Source: Clytia hemisphaerica (Eukaryota > Cnidaria > Hydrozoa > Leptothecata > Clytiidae). Taken from it: DNA of 64,000 nucleotides. The notes under the pieces were generated by a model that made no database searches, was not told the origin of the DNA, and was given only the letters and a program-made list of their open reading frames with translations. This document shows, one piece after another, positions 54,041 through 64,000 of the stretch. How positions within the stretch are numbered: the stretch's first letter is position 1; every line of letters starts with the position of its first letter. Both the position numbers and the translations under genes were made by a program. The stretch is from positions 3,301,008 through 3,365,007 of the forward strand of contig CACVBU010000865.1 of assembly GCA_902728285.1 (NCBI GenBank), given 5' to 3'.

Positions 54041-54114
54041 AGACTTGTAAGTTCAGACATTAGAGCAGTCGGACTGATAATGCAAAAGTCATGAGTTCGA
54101 ATCTCAGTCCTCGT
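54041..54114 (+). tRNA. tRNA-Ile(GAT)-like pseudogene
   Basis: AAGTTCAGACATTAGAGCAG resembles the tRNA-Ile D arm, CGGACTGATAATG the anticodon arm with GAT, and ATGAGTTCGAATCTCAG an intact T arm. The 3' side of the anticodon stem and the acceptor stem have lost pairing, so it is a relic. Confidence 0.55.
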
Positions 54115-54312
54115 AGAAGCTTTTCAACATGTCGTTCGGTGTTTCTTTCTGAGCGCCATCTCCCAGTTATAGTTTTCTAAGTTGGCATTAAGGGGTAAGG
54201 TCATGCCAACATATCCTGGGGGGAGGGGCAGTGGGTTTACCAACTGACAGTATGTGCGGCGAATCGCACCATTACAGTGCAGGAGAAAATCGGTGAAATT
54301 CATACCCTTATG

Positions 54313-54503
54313 AGGCCCCCAGTGGTTTGCGTGATGTCGTGATTGGGACTTTTTTCTTGGGATAGGGCAAAAATTTGAGGCGTGATGTGTGATTTGGGCT
54401 ATTTTTCGCTCTTTGCGTGATGACAAATTTTAGCGATTTTCGTGATGCGTGATGGAGAAATTATTTTTGCGTGATGGCGTGATTAGGGGTGCCGCTGGGG
54501 GGT
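54313..54503. mobile_element. Nested GCGTGATG-iterated MITE
   Basis: 191 bp flanked by CCCTTATG (54305-54312) and CCCTTATA (54504-54511). Ends AGGCCCCCAGTGG and inverted ACCCCCCAGCGG. GCGTGATG, or a one-base variant, recurs about seven times between. No coding capacity. The near-8-bp duplication suggests hAT. Confidence 0.75.
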
Positions 54504-54657
54504 CCCTTATAGTGCATTCTTTCAAATTTTAAACTCTTTTAGAGCAAAAAAATCTAGATTTTCGGGGAAAAATCGGGGAAACTTTGACTCGTTTTTTTTT
54601 AATAGGTCGAGTTGTAATAGTCGAATGAATATGGAAATTTGTGTATATAGTGCAATT

Positions 54658-55397
54658 CTGCCGTCCAAAGCAAAAAGCAGGTAAGTCCATAAAAGTCAAC
54701 ATTAAGAAAAACGCAAAAAACCTTTTGACCTTGGCCGAGGTACCTTTTCTCTATTAACTAGCTCAAGTTTTGTATTTTTGGAAAGAAATTAATTGTAGAA
54801 AGTAAAAGGCTAGTCAATTTCTTTTACTCAGCTATTTATTATCGATTTATTGAGAGATTGTGGACTTACCTGCTTTTGACATAAGAAATGAATGTCGTGG
54901 TTATATAGTATTTTTTCAAAAAAAGAAGGTAAGTCCATGTTTAAATTAACAAGACGAGTTCAGAGTGAGGGAAATTTCGAAACAAACTTTAGAATTCTAG
55001 AATAAATTCGAACATTCGATTGACACATTCGAAATGCTAAACGTTCGTATGTGGAAAATTGACAGTGCAATAGCATTTTTTAAAAGAAGGTAAGTCCATA
55101 ATTAGACTAAGGTAAGTCCATAAAAGAGGTAAGTCCATCTCAGAGAAATAATTTATTTTCCTTAAAAAGAAGGTATGTCCATTACTGTGATAATAGGTGG
55201 ACTTACCTTCCATTGCTTGGGAATTTCCTTTTTTCGATGGACATACCTGAAAATCACATGGCCGTTTTTCCCGGTAGGAAAAATATTTTGAATTTTTTTT
55301 TTCAAAAATAAGTTACTTGGGTGCTATAGAGTCAATTTTTAGCAAAAAATAATTTTTCGAAATTTTGGACTTACCTGGTTTTTGCTTTGGACGGCAG
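54658..55397. mobile_element. Nested GGTAAGTCCA-iterated MITE
   Basis: 740 bp with inverted ends CTGCCGTCCAAAGCAAAAA followed by GCAGGTAAGTCCA (right: ACCTGG then TTTTTGCTTTGGACGGCAG). GGTAAGTCCAT or its inverse appears about ten times, including three copies within 55088-55140. AATT flanks both ends, a possible 4-bp duplication, but this may be part of the inverted repeat. Confidence 0.85.
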
Positions 55398-55929
55398 AAT
55401 TGATGTACGAAATAGACTAAAACTTTAAATTTTCGAAAACTATTATAAGGTTTCTTGAAACAGAGCACTTTCGTTTTCTCAGATCCCTCAAAATCCCTCG
55501 AAATCCCCTCTCAGATCCCGCAAATCGGAATTCACATTATTCCGACTGTAGCAGTGCTACATACCTAAAATTTTGACTGTAGGACCAGACCATAAATACA
55601 ATAAGGATAAAACAAAAAGTTTTTGTGGATTGATAAATTTTTCTACAAAAATTAAAATTCATCGATATTTTGAATCCGATAGCAAATTTCCAATTTTTCC
55701 TAGATTTGCTGAAATTTCTACCTATACAGTGCATTTATCAAAAGTTCACCCTTACAGTGCATTTCTACTATTTTGAAAAACATACCCTTAACCGCCGCAC
55801 ATATACCGTGAGTATCACAGCGCGAATAAATATTTTCTCTTTGAAAACTTAACCTCTGATACTCAGGGTACCGCACATACCCTTCGGTCAATTTGCGTGA
55901 CTGCCCAACCCCCCCCCCCGTGCAACATA

Positions 55930-56092
55930 TTCTTGATATGCGTAAGTCATTTTTCTAGCGGAAACACCCTAAAAAAGCCGGGATTTGACCTCTTTCTGTT
56001 ACTAAAAATAGAAACACAGAGGTCAAAAACCGGCTTTTTTGGGTACTTCCGTTAAAAAATATGACGTCATCTTGACTTACGTATATCAAGAA
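55930..56092. mobile_element. Short foldback TA-flanked MITE
   Basis: 163 bp, almost wholly palindromic with ~80-bp arms. Ends TTCTTGATATGCGTAAGTCA and inverted TTCTTGATATACGTAAGTCA; inner arms share AAAAAAGCCGG and TTTGACCTCT. Flanked by TA (55928-55929, 56093-56094). The large G-capped element inserted at its left border. Confidence 0.85.
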
Positions 56093-58817
56093 TAGCATTA
56101 CTGAAGAAATTCAGAGAGTTAAAGAGTGAATGAAAGTTTGGATGGCTGTGGATTGGTTCAGTAGTAGCATTAGTCTACACAATAGACATATCCAGGCTTT
56201 TAGGCCTTACTCTCGAAGAGTAGGAGTTTTACGCTCGGAACGAAGGAAGATATGACGTAGCCTATAGTAGCATTGGGTTGGTATAAAGTAGCAATTTCAA
56301 TTACGAGTTCCGTTTGATAACAGTTTCTTGTAAATGAAAAATGGTTGCAATTCTCTTTTATGTAGAAACGACATATCTTTTCTCTTTGAGTGATGCTTGG
56401 ATCAATACCTTCTGGTGTAGGGATTTGAGGTTGATTGTCTTTTGGGGGATTTTTGAGCTGCTTTTCTTTTGATTATCAATTACAATGACTCAAGCGGGTC
56501 CATCCAGGGGCGGATGTAGGCTTTGGAGGGTACCATGCAAAAACTAAATTTGCTCTTTATAGTATCTAAGGAGGCCCCACCATGGTTGGGGCCGACGGGC
56601 CAAAAATTTTTTGAAAATAGGCTTTTCTAGATTGGCTAAAACGGCAACCTTTTTATCAGGTTTACATCAAAATTTTAGTCGTAATTGCCCCCGCAGGAGC
56701 GTAGCGACGAGGAGGCATTCATAGTTTCACGTTTAGATATTGGACTGGAATCTCGAAATTTTGTTGTTTTTGTTGTCGCGCAAGCATACCCGTAGTTAGT
56801 CTCTTCCGTAATGTTCGGTTTTTTTCCGGGACGGTAGTATACATATTTTCATATTACGTTATATGCTATTACCATTATTACATATTACAGCTTTAGTTTT
56901 GATTTAGCTTTGAAAAGCTGAAGCGAGTGCTATAAATGCAAATCATAACAAATCATAACAGTGTATGATATAACACGAATTACAATATTACTTGTGCAAA
57001 TAATCAAAACAAACAAAATGGCAGACTGGTTATGATGATGATGACGAGCTGATGAGCTGATTCATTGACTGGAAAAGTGTTTTGTATGTCAAATTTTGTT
57101 TCTTGTCTTTGAAACTGAATACTAAATACTTTAATTTAGTCAGAAGTTCATTTCAGCAATGATTTCAATTCTTTTTCCGGAATCTTTAAAGAAATTGGCT
57201 CAAGTTTTCAAATGTACATTTGATATTTTTGTTCAAGCTCTAATTTATCTTTGTTGTCTTTTATTTTATTAATAACTACTTTTATTGTTTATAGAGTTTC
57301 TCAAGGTTTAAATACCATCATATGGTCGTAACTCGAGAAAGTCCTTCTTAACTTAGTAAAACAAGATACCGGCAAAGTACAAAAAAGTTGAATGTATGCA
57401 TATGTAAAGTTGAATCCAAAAGTGGTTGAATGAATGTTGAATGTCAATCAATGTAAACAAACTTTTTCTTTTGGTCTTCAACATCACTTAGAGTTTTTTC
57501 GATGTTTTTTCAGTGTGGTAAATCTATTTCAAAAACCTGCAAAAAGTTCGCTTACATTCGTTTAACTTTACATGCGCACATTCAACTTTTTCATGCAGTT
57601 GTAATAAGCTAAATAACTCAACTTACGCTCCAGTGGTTTGGTAAAATAGCTTCAATTCTGGCTTTCCAAGTTAGGATGGACCTACCCGAAGGCATTTAAC
57701 AGTGGTTAAACTACAATCAAGGTCATAATATTTGAGAAAAAAGGGAAATACACCGGGAAGTTTTTGAACCACAAGCGATTTGTAAGTGCTCTAAAGTAGG
57801 TTGGAAGGGTAGAGTTTTAACTCTGAGTTTTAACATGAGACTTAAGACTTAGGACCTTAGGATCTTAGCATTCAAAAGTTCAAAAATAGTCCAATAAGGC
57901 TCAGAATATAGCCTGTAAGTCTGCCAACCCCTCCCGAATTGAAATATTCGATGAAATTAAAGAGATAGCCCAAAATCGACTTTCTCGCCGGAACTTTAAA
58001 TCTTGAAAAACGTTAAAATAACCAAAATTATCAAAATATTATGACCTTGATTGTAGGTACACAGACAGTCATACAGAAACACCATAAAGTGAAAGTATAT
58101 ATAGCTATAAACTCAAAAAGTCTAGCTTCCTGTAGGCACGTACGTCTCTTCATTGTCTGCGCTGCGATCATCCTAATGGCTTCAACCCTTTCAGCTTGGA
58201 GAAAAGATTGTATCATGAAAAAGTACGATGCACTTGAAAACAAATTTAGGCGCATTTCAACTTTTCTCGACTGTACGTCTGAATGGACCACAATGGCATT
58301 CCTTTATTTTTCTTTTGACCAATAAGATAGAAGATTTTGTTTGAGAAGTGCAATCACAGTGTACGCAAGTGGAGGCCGGGCCTTAACTAGGATTGGTTTT
58401 TATTTCACCCTATTTAAGATGGCGCAGAACTTTTTGATAAATTTCATACGCAGTATCCTCTTGACTATTGTTTATTAGGAGAATAGAGAATTGTTGAAAT
58501 ATAGCAGCCAATGAAAAAAGCAAGCTATTTCTGATCGGCTGCCTTGTTGATTTATTCACCGCTATATATTTTGCCTACAATCTAAGATGTCTGCGGCATT
58601 ATCAGAAAAGGTCTAATAATCATGACATATATTGTTTTAAGAAAGAAACTGGGAGAAAAAAACAAACAGGAGATGTGAAAACCAGTAAGCTAATGATACC
58701 ATAATTTTTGAAATATATTTTTGAGAAGCTTTTTCAGCTTTTCCTTAAATTTTATTAAATTATCAAGCTGCGAATTCTTCAAGTATTTTGTTAATGGAAT
58801 AATTATAATTTTTTTTT
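56093..58817. other. No supported gene; one hAT-like end
   Basis: CAGGGGCGGATGTAGGCTTT near 56512 resembles a hAT-type tip; a partner near 56690 (CCCCGCAGGAGCG) is doubtful. Other open frames (58031-58325 on both strands) show no domain. Confidence 0.4.
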
Positions 58818-59690
58818 TCAACCAAACTCACTACAAATCCCCTTCAGGAGAAAATATCGAAAGGAAGAAATTTGTTAAGGACCTGGGAGTACTAATGTCA
58901 GATGATGCTGTCTTTACACATCAAATAAATTCAGTCATTGAGAAAGCAAAAAACTTGATTTCCTGGATTCTGCGGACTTTCTCTTCGCGTTTACCCCAAC
59001 TAATGATTACTCTTTACAAATCATTGGTTATTCCAGTCATTGAATATTGCTCAGTCCTATGGAGTCCAAGTGCTGTCAGTTCTACCCAAAGATTAGAAGA
59101 AATCCAAAAATCATTTCTCAAAAGAATAACTGGCACTCCAAAAAACTATTGGGATTGTCTGAAAAAGCTAAAACTTTACTCACTTCAAAGAAGAAGGGAG
59201 AGATATCGGATCCTGTATACATGGAAAATAGCTGAAAATCTGGTTCCAAACATCAACAATAAATTTCAATTCAAGGAACTCCCAAGATTGGGAAGGATGT
59301 GTGTTCGCACCCATAGTTCAAAACTACATGATAGCACGCTTGTTGTGCAAGGTGCTAAATTATTCAATTCAATGCCCAAGAGTATTAGAGATATGAAGAA
59401 TGTTACAGTCGAAAAGTTCAAAAACTCTCTAGACAGACACCTCAGTTCGATCCCAGACGAGCCACAGATTCATGGTTACACAGGGTGCAGGAGAGCCGAC
59501 TCTAACTCCATTCTTGACATGAAAACTGTTTAGCTGCTGACATCCTTCCTTATTCAGGTTTGATGGATGCAGCATTGTGGTGTGAAGCAGAAAGTTTCTT
59601 GCCAGAGCATGAAGCTCGAAGACAACCAAAAGTAACCAAAAGTAAGTAAGCAAATGCCTCATTGAATCAATCAATCAATCAATAATTAAA
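58818..59690 (+). mobile_element. 5'-truncated LINE (CR1/Jockey-type) 3' end
   Basis: Contains the last ~235 residues of a LINE ORF2 and a short 3' UTR with AAGTAACCAAAAGTAAGTAA words and a (TCAA)n tract (59663-59682), which may be the 3' tail. 5' truncation near 58818 is typical of target-primed reverse transcription. The same 3' region, antisense, is at 4650-5400. Confidence 0.8.
58824..59533 (+). pseudogene. LINE reverse-transcriptase thumb/C-terminal domain
   Basis: Open from KSPSGENIERKKFVKDLGVL through ISWILRTFSSRLPQLMITLY, EYCSVLWSP and LKLYSLQRRRERYRILYTWK to GAKLFNSMPKSIRD and RRADSNSILDMKTV. This is the well-known LINE ORF2 tail past the YADD palm. The open frame begins upstream at 58721 with non-LINE codons, so that start is not real. 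No stops inside, suggesting a fairly young copy. Confidence 0.8.
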
Positions 59691-62125
59691 TAAATCAATT
59701 ATTCCTGATTATTTTTTAATGTTTTAATCTTTAATGCATTAAAGCTTTATAGTGCTTGACATGATCTTTATGTGGGGGCATTTAGTGAAAGCTATGACTA
59801 GTTAGTATGTAAAGTGAATTTTTTTTCTCACAAAAACCATTAATTTTCATTGGGGTTTGGCTTCTCCTAATCTTTTAATTTCTTTAAACCTCGAAATTTT
59901 CTTATAAAAAAGTAATAGATAAAATACAGTATTATTTTGCTACTTAAGGCTTTCGTAATCATGACAAAATTCTTATAGCTAGTATGAAGTAATTAAACAA
60001 AATCATTCTTTCTTTGTATAATATTAAAAAAATAAAACAGAAACCATATAAATATTTAATGAAAAGCAAACAGCAAAAGAGCAAAACAAAGCCATAATTT
60101 TTTGAGAGTTTTATCTATAGCTGTACTGTGTATAACAAGAAAAGTGTGTGTATAGAGTGAGGAAGATCTTCTATCAAATTATTGTTGTTTTGATATTTGA
60201 AATTATAAAATCTTTTCCATGAATTACATTTTATTACATTATATATACCTACAAATATATTACAAATTCCCACCAAATAGAAATTCTTGTTGATACAAAA
60301 AAATATTGTATCTGTTTTGAAATTTATTTTGTAATCTCGAATTCCAAGAGTTTGTCATTTGACTGTAAATCCCATGTTGTAATTTGATCAGTCCAAAGGC
60401 TCAATCTCGCTGCCTCCTGAATTATATGCAAAGTTCTATGATTACGCAAATGAATATAATTAATACACACATCCAAATTTAAAACTAGCTACGTCAACCA
60501 GAACAGAGTCAAGTTTCTAAGCAGTCAGTATGCTAGATGATGTGGAACATTCAGACTGTAATTGACTGCGATAATCTTGAGGATCACATTGTTTGTATAT
60601 GTAATTTTTTATGAATTTCAGAATTCAGTTCTACAAAAACAAAGAATCCATTGGCATTAATTTTCAAGCCAGCACATAAATAATGTTTTCTGCAACCACA
60701 TCCTTGTTTTTTGGCATGACCTTTGATGTGTTTGTACCCTTCATGTATATCCTGTTAATATCGAGCTATCAGTCCCTTAGTAGGTTGTATTGATTTTATA
60801 AGCTAAAACCAAAACATAAAGCCAAGTGAGCAACTATCAAAAGAAATCTCCTGATGGTCAACGTCCTGGTTGTTGTTGTTGGGGTTTCGATTATTTACTG
60901 TTCTATTTCTCCATAGCATTTTTCTTGAAACTGATAGAATTCCAAATAAAAAATCCAGCATATCTTCTCTGTGACTTTATTTTGCTTGTTTATGCTTGTT
61001 CACAAAAAGCAGGCCAAAGCAACCGGTCGAACCCACAAGTTTCTTATGACATAAAAATCTAAAATCAGGACTGACTAAAACTGAAAATGTTGTGAAACAG
61101 AACAAGCCTATTTTTCGAGTCTTGCTTTTAGATCTTTAGTGGCTAATTTCTTCAAAAATCCCGGGAAACATGCAAATCGACCTCGATGAGCTCACTTTTG
61201 CAAAAGTTTGCATGTTGCATGGTACACAAACGCTTAGCACCACAAAATTAAAAACAAAGACTGGAATTCACGGATCCGCTAACACGACGTCTCCTACGGT
61301 TTCATTATTTTCGGCAAAAACTTCAAGTCAGTAAAATAAATCTCAAGACCCTAAGAAATGATGATTAAATCCCGTAAAGTTTGACTCCGGATAATAACAA
61401 AGACGGATCATAGTACTTAAGGCTCTATCTACAGTAAAAAAATTTCAATAAGGCACCGAATACATCTTCCACCCCCGTTTTTTATTTGCGACAAATCACT
61501 CTATGGTTAGCTTACCATGCAGGCGCATGTTATGCAGGGGGGGTGTCGCACCGCCTCTGCCATCCTACTCAAGTCAAGCATATCATATCGATTGTTTTGT
61601 TTTGATTTGTAGATCTGTTATTCGATCCAAAGATTAATTATAAGAAATTTTATTTTTGTATTTTTTTCGAATAATACAGTAAATTATTTTAGTAAAAAAC
61701 TGCTCAATTTTTAAAGCGCTAATGAAAAAAAGACTTCTTGTAATAAAAAATTTTAGAAATTTTGAAATAATAAAGAATTTTTTTTTAACGTTTTAAACCA
61801 AAGCAAAAAAAAAATCTACTGATTCAGCTAAATTCTACGCAAAAACCTTGAAAAAGACCTGTTTTAGGCAGTCTAGAAGGACTGATTTTCAAAAGTTCTC
61901 CCGTCGGCGACAACCATGGTCTTGCCTCCTTAAACACTTAACCATGGCCCTACCACTTTCAAATTGGAGCCACGGCCCCTGCGTTAAGTGAAAGAACATG
62001 ATTTATTTAGATTTTTTTATGCTTATATAAAAATCGGTAAAAATCATGAGAAAAAGAGAAAGAGGGGAAAAAAGAAGTGTGGTCAATAAATAATGATTAA
62101 CAACTAGGTTACCATTAACTACGGT
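59691..62125. other. No supported gene; possible hAT-like remnant
   Basis: AT-rich. CAGGGGGGGTGTCGCACCGC at about 61536 and GGAGCCACGGCCCCTG ending 61981 are loosely inverted and could bound an old hAT-type element of ~445 bp; flanking 8-mers do not match. An open frame at 60826-61062 contains a hydrophobic stretch only. Confidence 0.4.
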
Positions 62126-62197
62126 GGCGCAGTAGCTTAGAGGTAAAGCGTCTGTCTCGTAAACAGAAGATCGCGAGTTCGATTCTCGTCTGTGCCT
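62126..62197 (+). tRNA. tRNA-Thr (anticodon CGT)
   Basis: 72 nt with full cloverleaf: acceptor GGCGCAG/CTGTGCC (one G-U), D arm GCTTAGAGGTAAAGC, anticodon arm TCTGTCTCGTAAACAGA with CGT in a CTCGTAA loop, 5-nt variable region AGATC, and T arm GCGAGTTCGATTCTCGT. Internal A and B boxes match pol III promoters, and a TTTT run follows at about 62207. No intron. Likely functional. Confidence 0.92.
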
Positions 62198-62439
62198 GAA
62201 AAAATGTTTTCAGATTTCTTGAAGAGTTTTCCTATCCAAGCAGTTTTCACCGGCGATTTTCAGACAGAAGGAAAAATAAAACATTCAATGAACATTCAAA
62301 TCGTATAGCGTCGAATTGTCAAATAAGTTAGAAAACTTCGAGTTAGCTAAATTATGATTCAATTTATTGTCAATTTTAATAAAGCCCCGAGTTAAAGATC
62401 CGAGTTTAACTCGAAAAAAGATTTTGAGAAATAAAAAAC

Positions 62440-62768
62440 CCCGGTGGGGTACTTAGGCAAATGGAGGGTACGGTATGTGCCGCCCTTAAGGGTACCTTTT
62501 TTGGACTTCCAAAGTCCCGCTAAGGCTCGGAAAAATCAGAAAATCAAATTTCAGTCCCACTAAGGGTCGGAAAAATAGGAAAATTTCAACTTTTTACCCC
62601 CTGAAAGATCGAAATTTGGTCAAAATTGGTCAATTTGTCCCGCTAAGGGTCGCAAAATTCGCAAAATTTTCCTTTGTTTTCTCCTTTTAGTCCCGGTAAG
62701 GGTCCAAAATTCGAAAGTCGGGTGGCACCCCCCCGTCAGCTCGCAACCCTAGTACCCCCCCCCCCAGG
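62440..62768 (+). mobile_element. G-capped hAT-like element, TCCCGCTAAGGGTC subtype
   Basis: 329 bp with a perfect 8-bp duplication TAAAAAAC (62432-62439, 62769-62776). Left CCCGGTGGGGTACTTAGGCA; right AACCCTAGTAC, a C tract and CCAGG. The interior repeats GTCCCGCTAAGGGTCG and near forms about five times (62513, 62550, 62605, 62637 and 62690). Same architecture as copy 1 with a different reiterated word. Confidence 0.9.
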
Positions 62769-62776
62769 TAAAAAAC

Positions 62777-64000
62777 GGAAGTTCTGTCATCTGGGCGGGT
62801 GCCAAATAAGGGCGGCCGCCGATACGCCATTGAAAATAGGATCTGTTTTAGGTAAAAAGAACAAGCAGAAATTCTTTATAGATGGTATAGACCACAGTAC
62901 AGACTGAAGAAATAAAGTCAGAAAAAAAGACAGAAAGGAGGAGGAGAAGTATGCCAGCAACTTGAACTAGCAACCTGTGAGAGAACATATTTCCATAAAC
63001 CAGAAAAGGTATACATTTCTCTTCACGGCGATCTTAGTCTTCTAAAAATCGGATTCAAAATTCCTTGTTTTTATACTGTAGCCAAAAGTTTTTAGATCAG
63101 AAATTGACTGAGAAAAAATGCTTTCTTTTTCTGTTTATCCTTTAGAAATAAAAATACATTCTGTGAATATTTCAAGTCTCTAACACTTTCCTCTTCGGAA
63201 TTATCTTGATTCCGATTTGGAGGGATCTCATCCCCGGCTGGCTGGGATATAAGGTCGTTAAGAACGGGATAGACAGTAATAGATATAACTCGTTCTGTGT
63301 TTTTTCAAGGGAAAATTTGTTGGTTTCAGAAATAAAGAAACCAGTGTAAAAGATTTTGGTCTTCTTCTTTTTCTCTCATTTTCTAAGAACAATATGGAAC
63401 AACAGATATTCATGGAAATATGTACGATTTTAATAGAATCTTCTATCGTTAGAAGTTGTTCTTGGTTTTAAGAACCACTAAAGATAATTATAATATACTA
63501 CTCTTCATACAAAAATTACGGGAAACGCATATTTGGACTTTTTACCCTATGCTGCACGCAAGCACCAAAGCTAAAGTCCTGCAAAAGCGGGACAAAAATC
63601 AGTTTTTTGAAGTTTGTTTTTTGAAGTTTTTTTTTTATTTTTCCTTTTTATTGCAAAAGTTCTAGAAATGAAAATAAAAGGATAATGATAATTGATACTA
63701 TTCACTGATGATCCGCGGCACTATCGTAAAAAAGCTAGAATTGCTTCGCACATTCTTCGCTTTGAGAAAATGATTGACAGATTGAAGTTTTTCACCCGCA
63801 CTGCCCACAGGAGCTGGCAGGCTTTCTGCAAGTGTTCTCGGCTCAATCCTCGGACTGCACTAAAAATGGTAGACTGAGCTGTGATAGATCATTTTGATGG
63901 AAGTTGTTGGAATGTTTACATTGCTCTTGACAGAAAATTGTTTGTTTTATTGTCAATGATGCCAGTCAGGGCCTCCTTGGTCTTTTATAACATTAGTTCG
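62777..64000. other. No supported gene
   Basis: AT-rich. An open frame at 63692-63877 ends in an Arg/Lys-rich stretch (RIASHILRFEKMIDRLKFFT) and could be a terminal exon, but no splice partner or family was recognised. Confidence 0.35.

Larger units (their letters stand above)
54215..55922 (+). mobile_element. G-capped hAT-like element, large copy with two nested elements
   Basis: Perfect 8-bp duplication CAACATAT (54207-54214, 55923-55930). The left end is CCTGGGGGGAGGGG; the right end is a C tract ending CCCGTG. Its own interior words are CCCTTACAGTGCATT (near 54272, 54504, 55729 and 55749). After removing the elements at 54313-54503 and 54658-55397 about 780 bp remain. A short inverted segment TGAGTATCAC...TGATACTCA near 55808-55865 may be a further small insertion. 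Confidence 0.85.

Noticed and set aside
58031..58325. Overlapping open frames on both strands
   Set aside because: Mutually shadowing, with no domain, in a stop-poor stretch.
59429..59674. Minus-strand frame over the LINE tail
   Set aside because: Antisense shadow of the LINE reverse-transcriptase C-terminus.

Overview
The window reads as nuclear DNA of an invertebrate animal. It is AT-rich with long non-coding stretches. It holds one intronless class A (rhodopsin-like) GPCR, one small ankyrin-repeat gene, one intact tRNA gene and two tRNA relics. Most of the rest is transposable elements of kinds common in cnidarians, sponges and other invertebrates: CR1/Jockey-type LINEs, a Gypsy element, a BEL/Pao element, DIRS-like tyrosine-recombinase (YR) retrotransposons, and many short non-autonomous DNA transposons. 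I cannot name the species from sequence alone. Nothing looks bacterial, plasmid or viral-genome-like.

Layout. 1-4.5 kb: a G-capped hAT-like element and the GPCR on the minus strand. 4.5-8.2 kb: a CCAGCTGG-ended element holding a LINE 3' fragment, a 64-to-86-bp satellite, and a foldback element. 8.6-12.7 kb: a nearly full-length but decayed minus-strand LINE with a TA-flanked MITE in its reverse transcriptase. 12.9-14.1 kb: a hAT-like MITE and the minus-strand ankyrin gene. 17.7-25.6 kb: a TTTCGCGA-rich MITE, then a DIRS-like element (gag, RT-RNase H, tyrosine recombinase) inserted in an older repeat whose empty counterpart lies at 32.1-33.3 kb. 25.6-32.1 kb: a second DIRS-like gag relic broken by a G-capped element and by a GC-richer Gypsy element with identical-looking LTRs. 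34.7-37.5 kb: a Harbinger-like MITE and a nested pair of MITEs. 40.3-48.2 kb: a minus-strand LINE split by a BEL/Pao element and by a TTAA element that itself carries a nested element. 49.2-56.1 kb: a dense field of nested short elements, tandem repeats and tRNA relics. 58.8-59.7 kb: a LINE 3' end. 62.1-62.8 kb: tRNA-Thr(CGT) and another G-capped element.

The most unusual theme is a shared architecture in unrelated-looking short elements. A short motif at or near the terminal inverted repeat is reiterated, often in both orientations, through the interior. The motif differs by family: GACCCTTAGAGAGACT-like, GGTAAGTCCA, GCGTGATG, TACCGACGAA, TTTCGCGA, TAACTCGA, AACGTT, and a GTTGAC-containing motif. 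In the G-capped family, which makes perfect 8-bp target duplications, the reiterated word is uniform within a copy but differs between copies. Exact target duplications and frame arithmetic allow the order of many nested insertions to be read directly.
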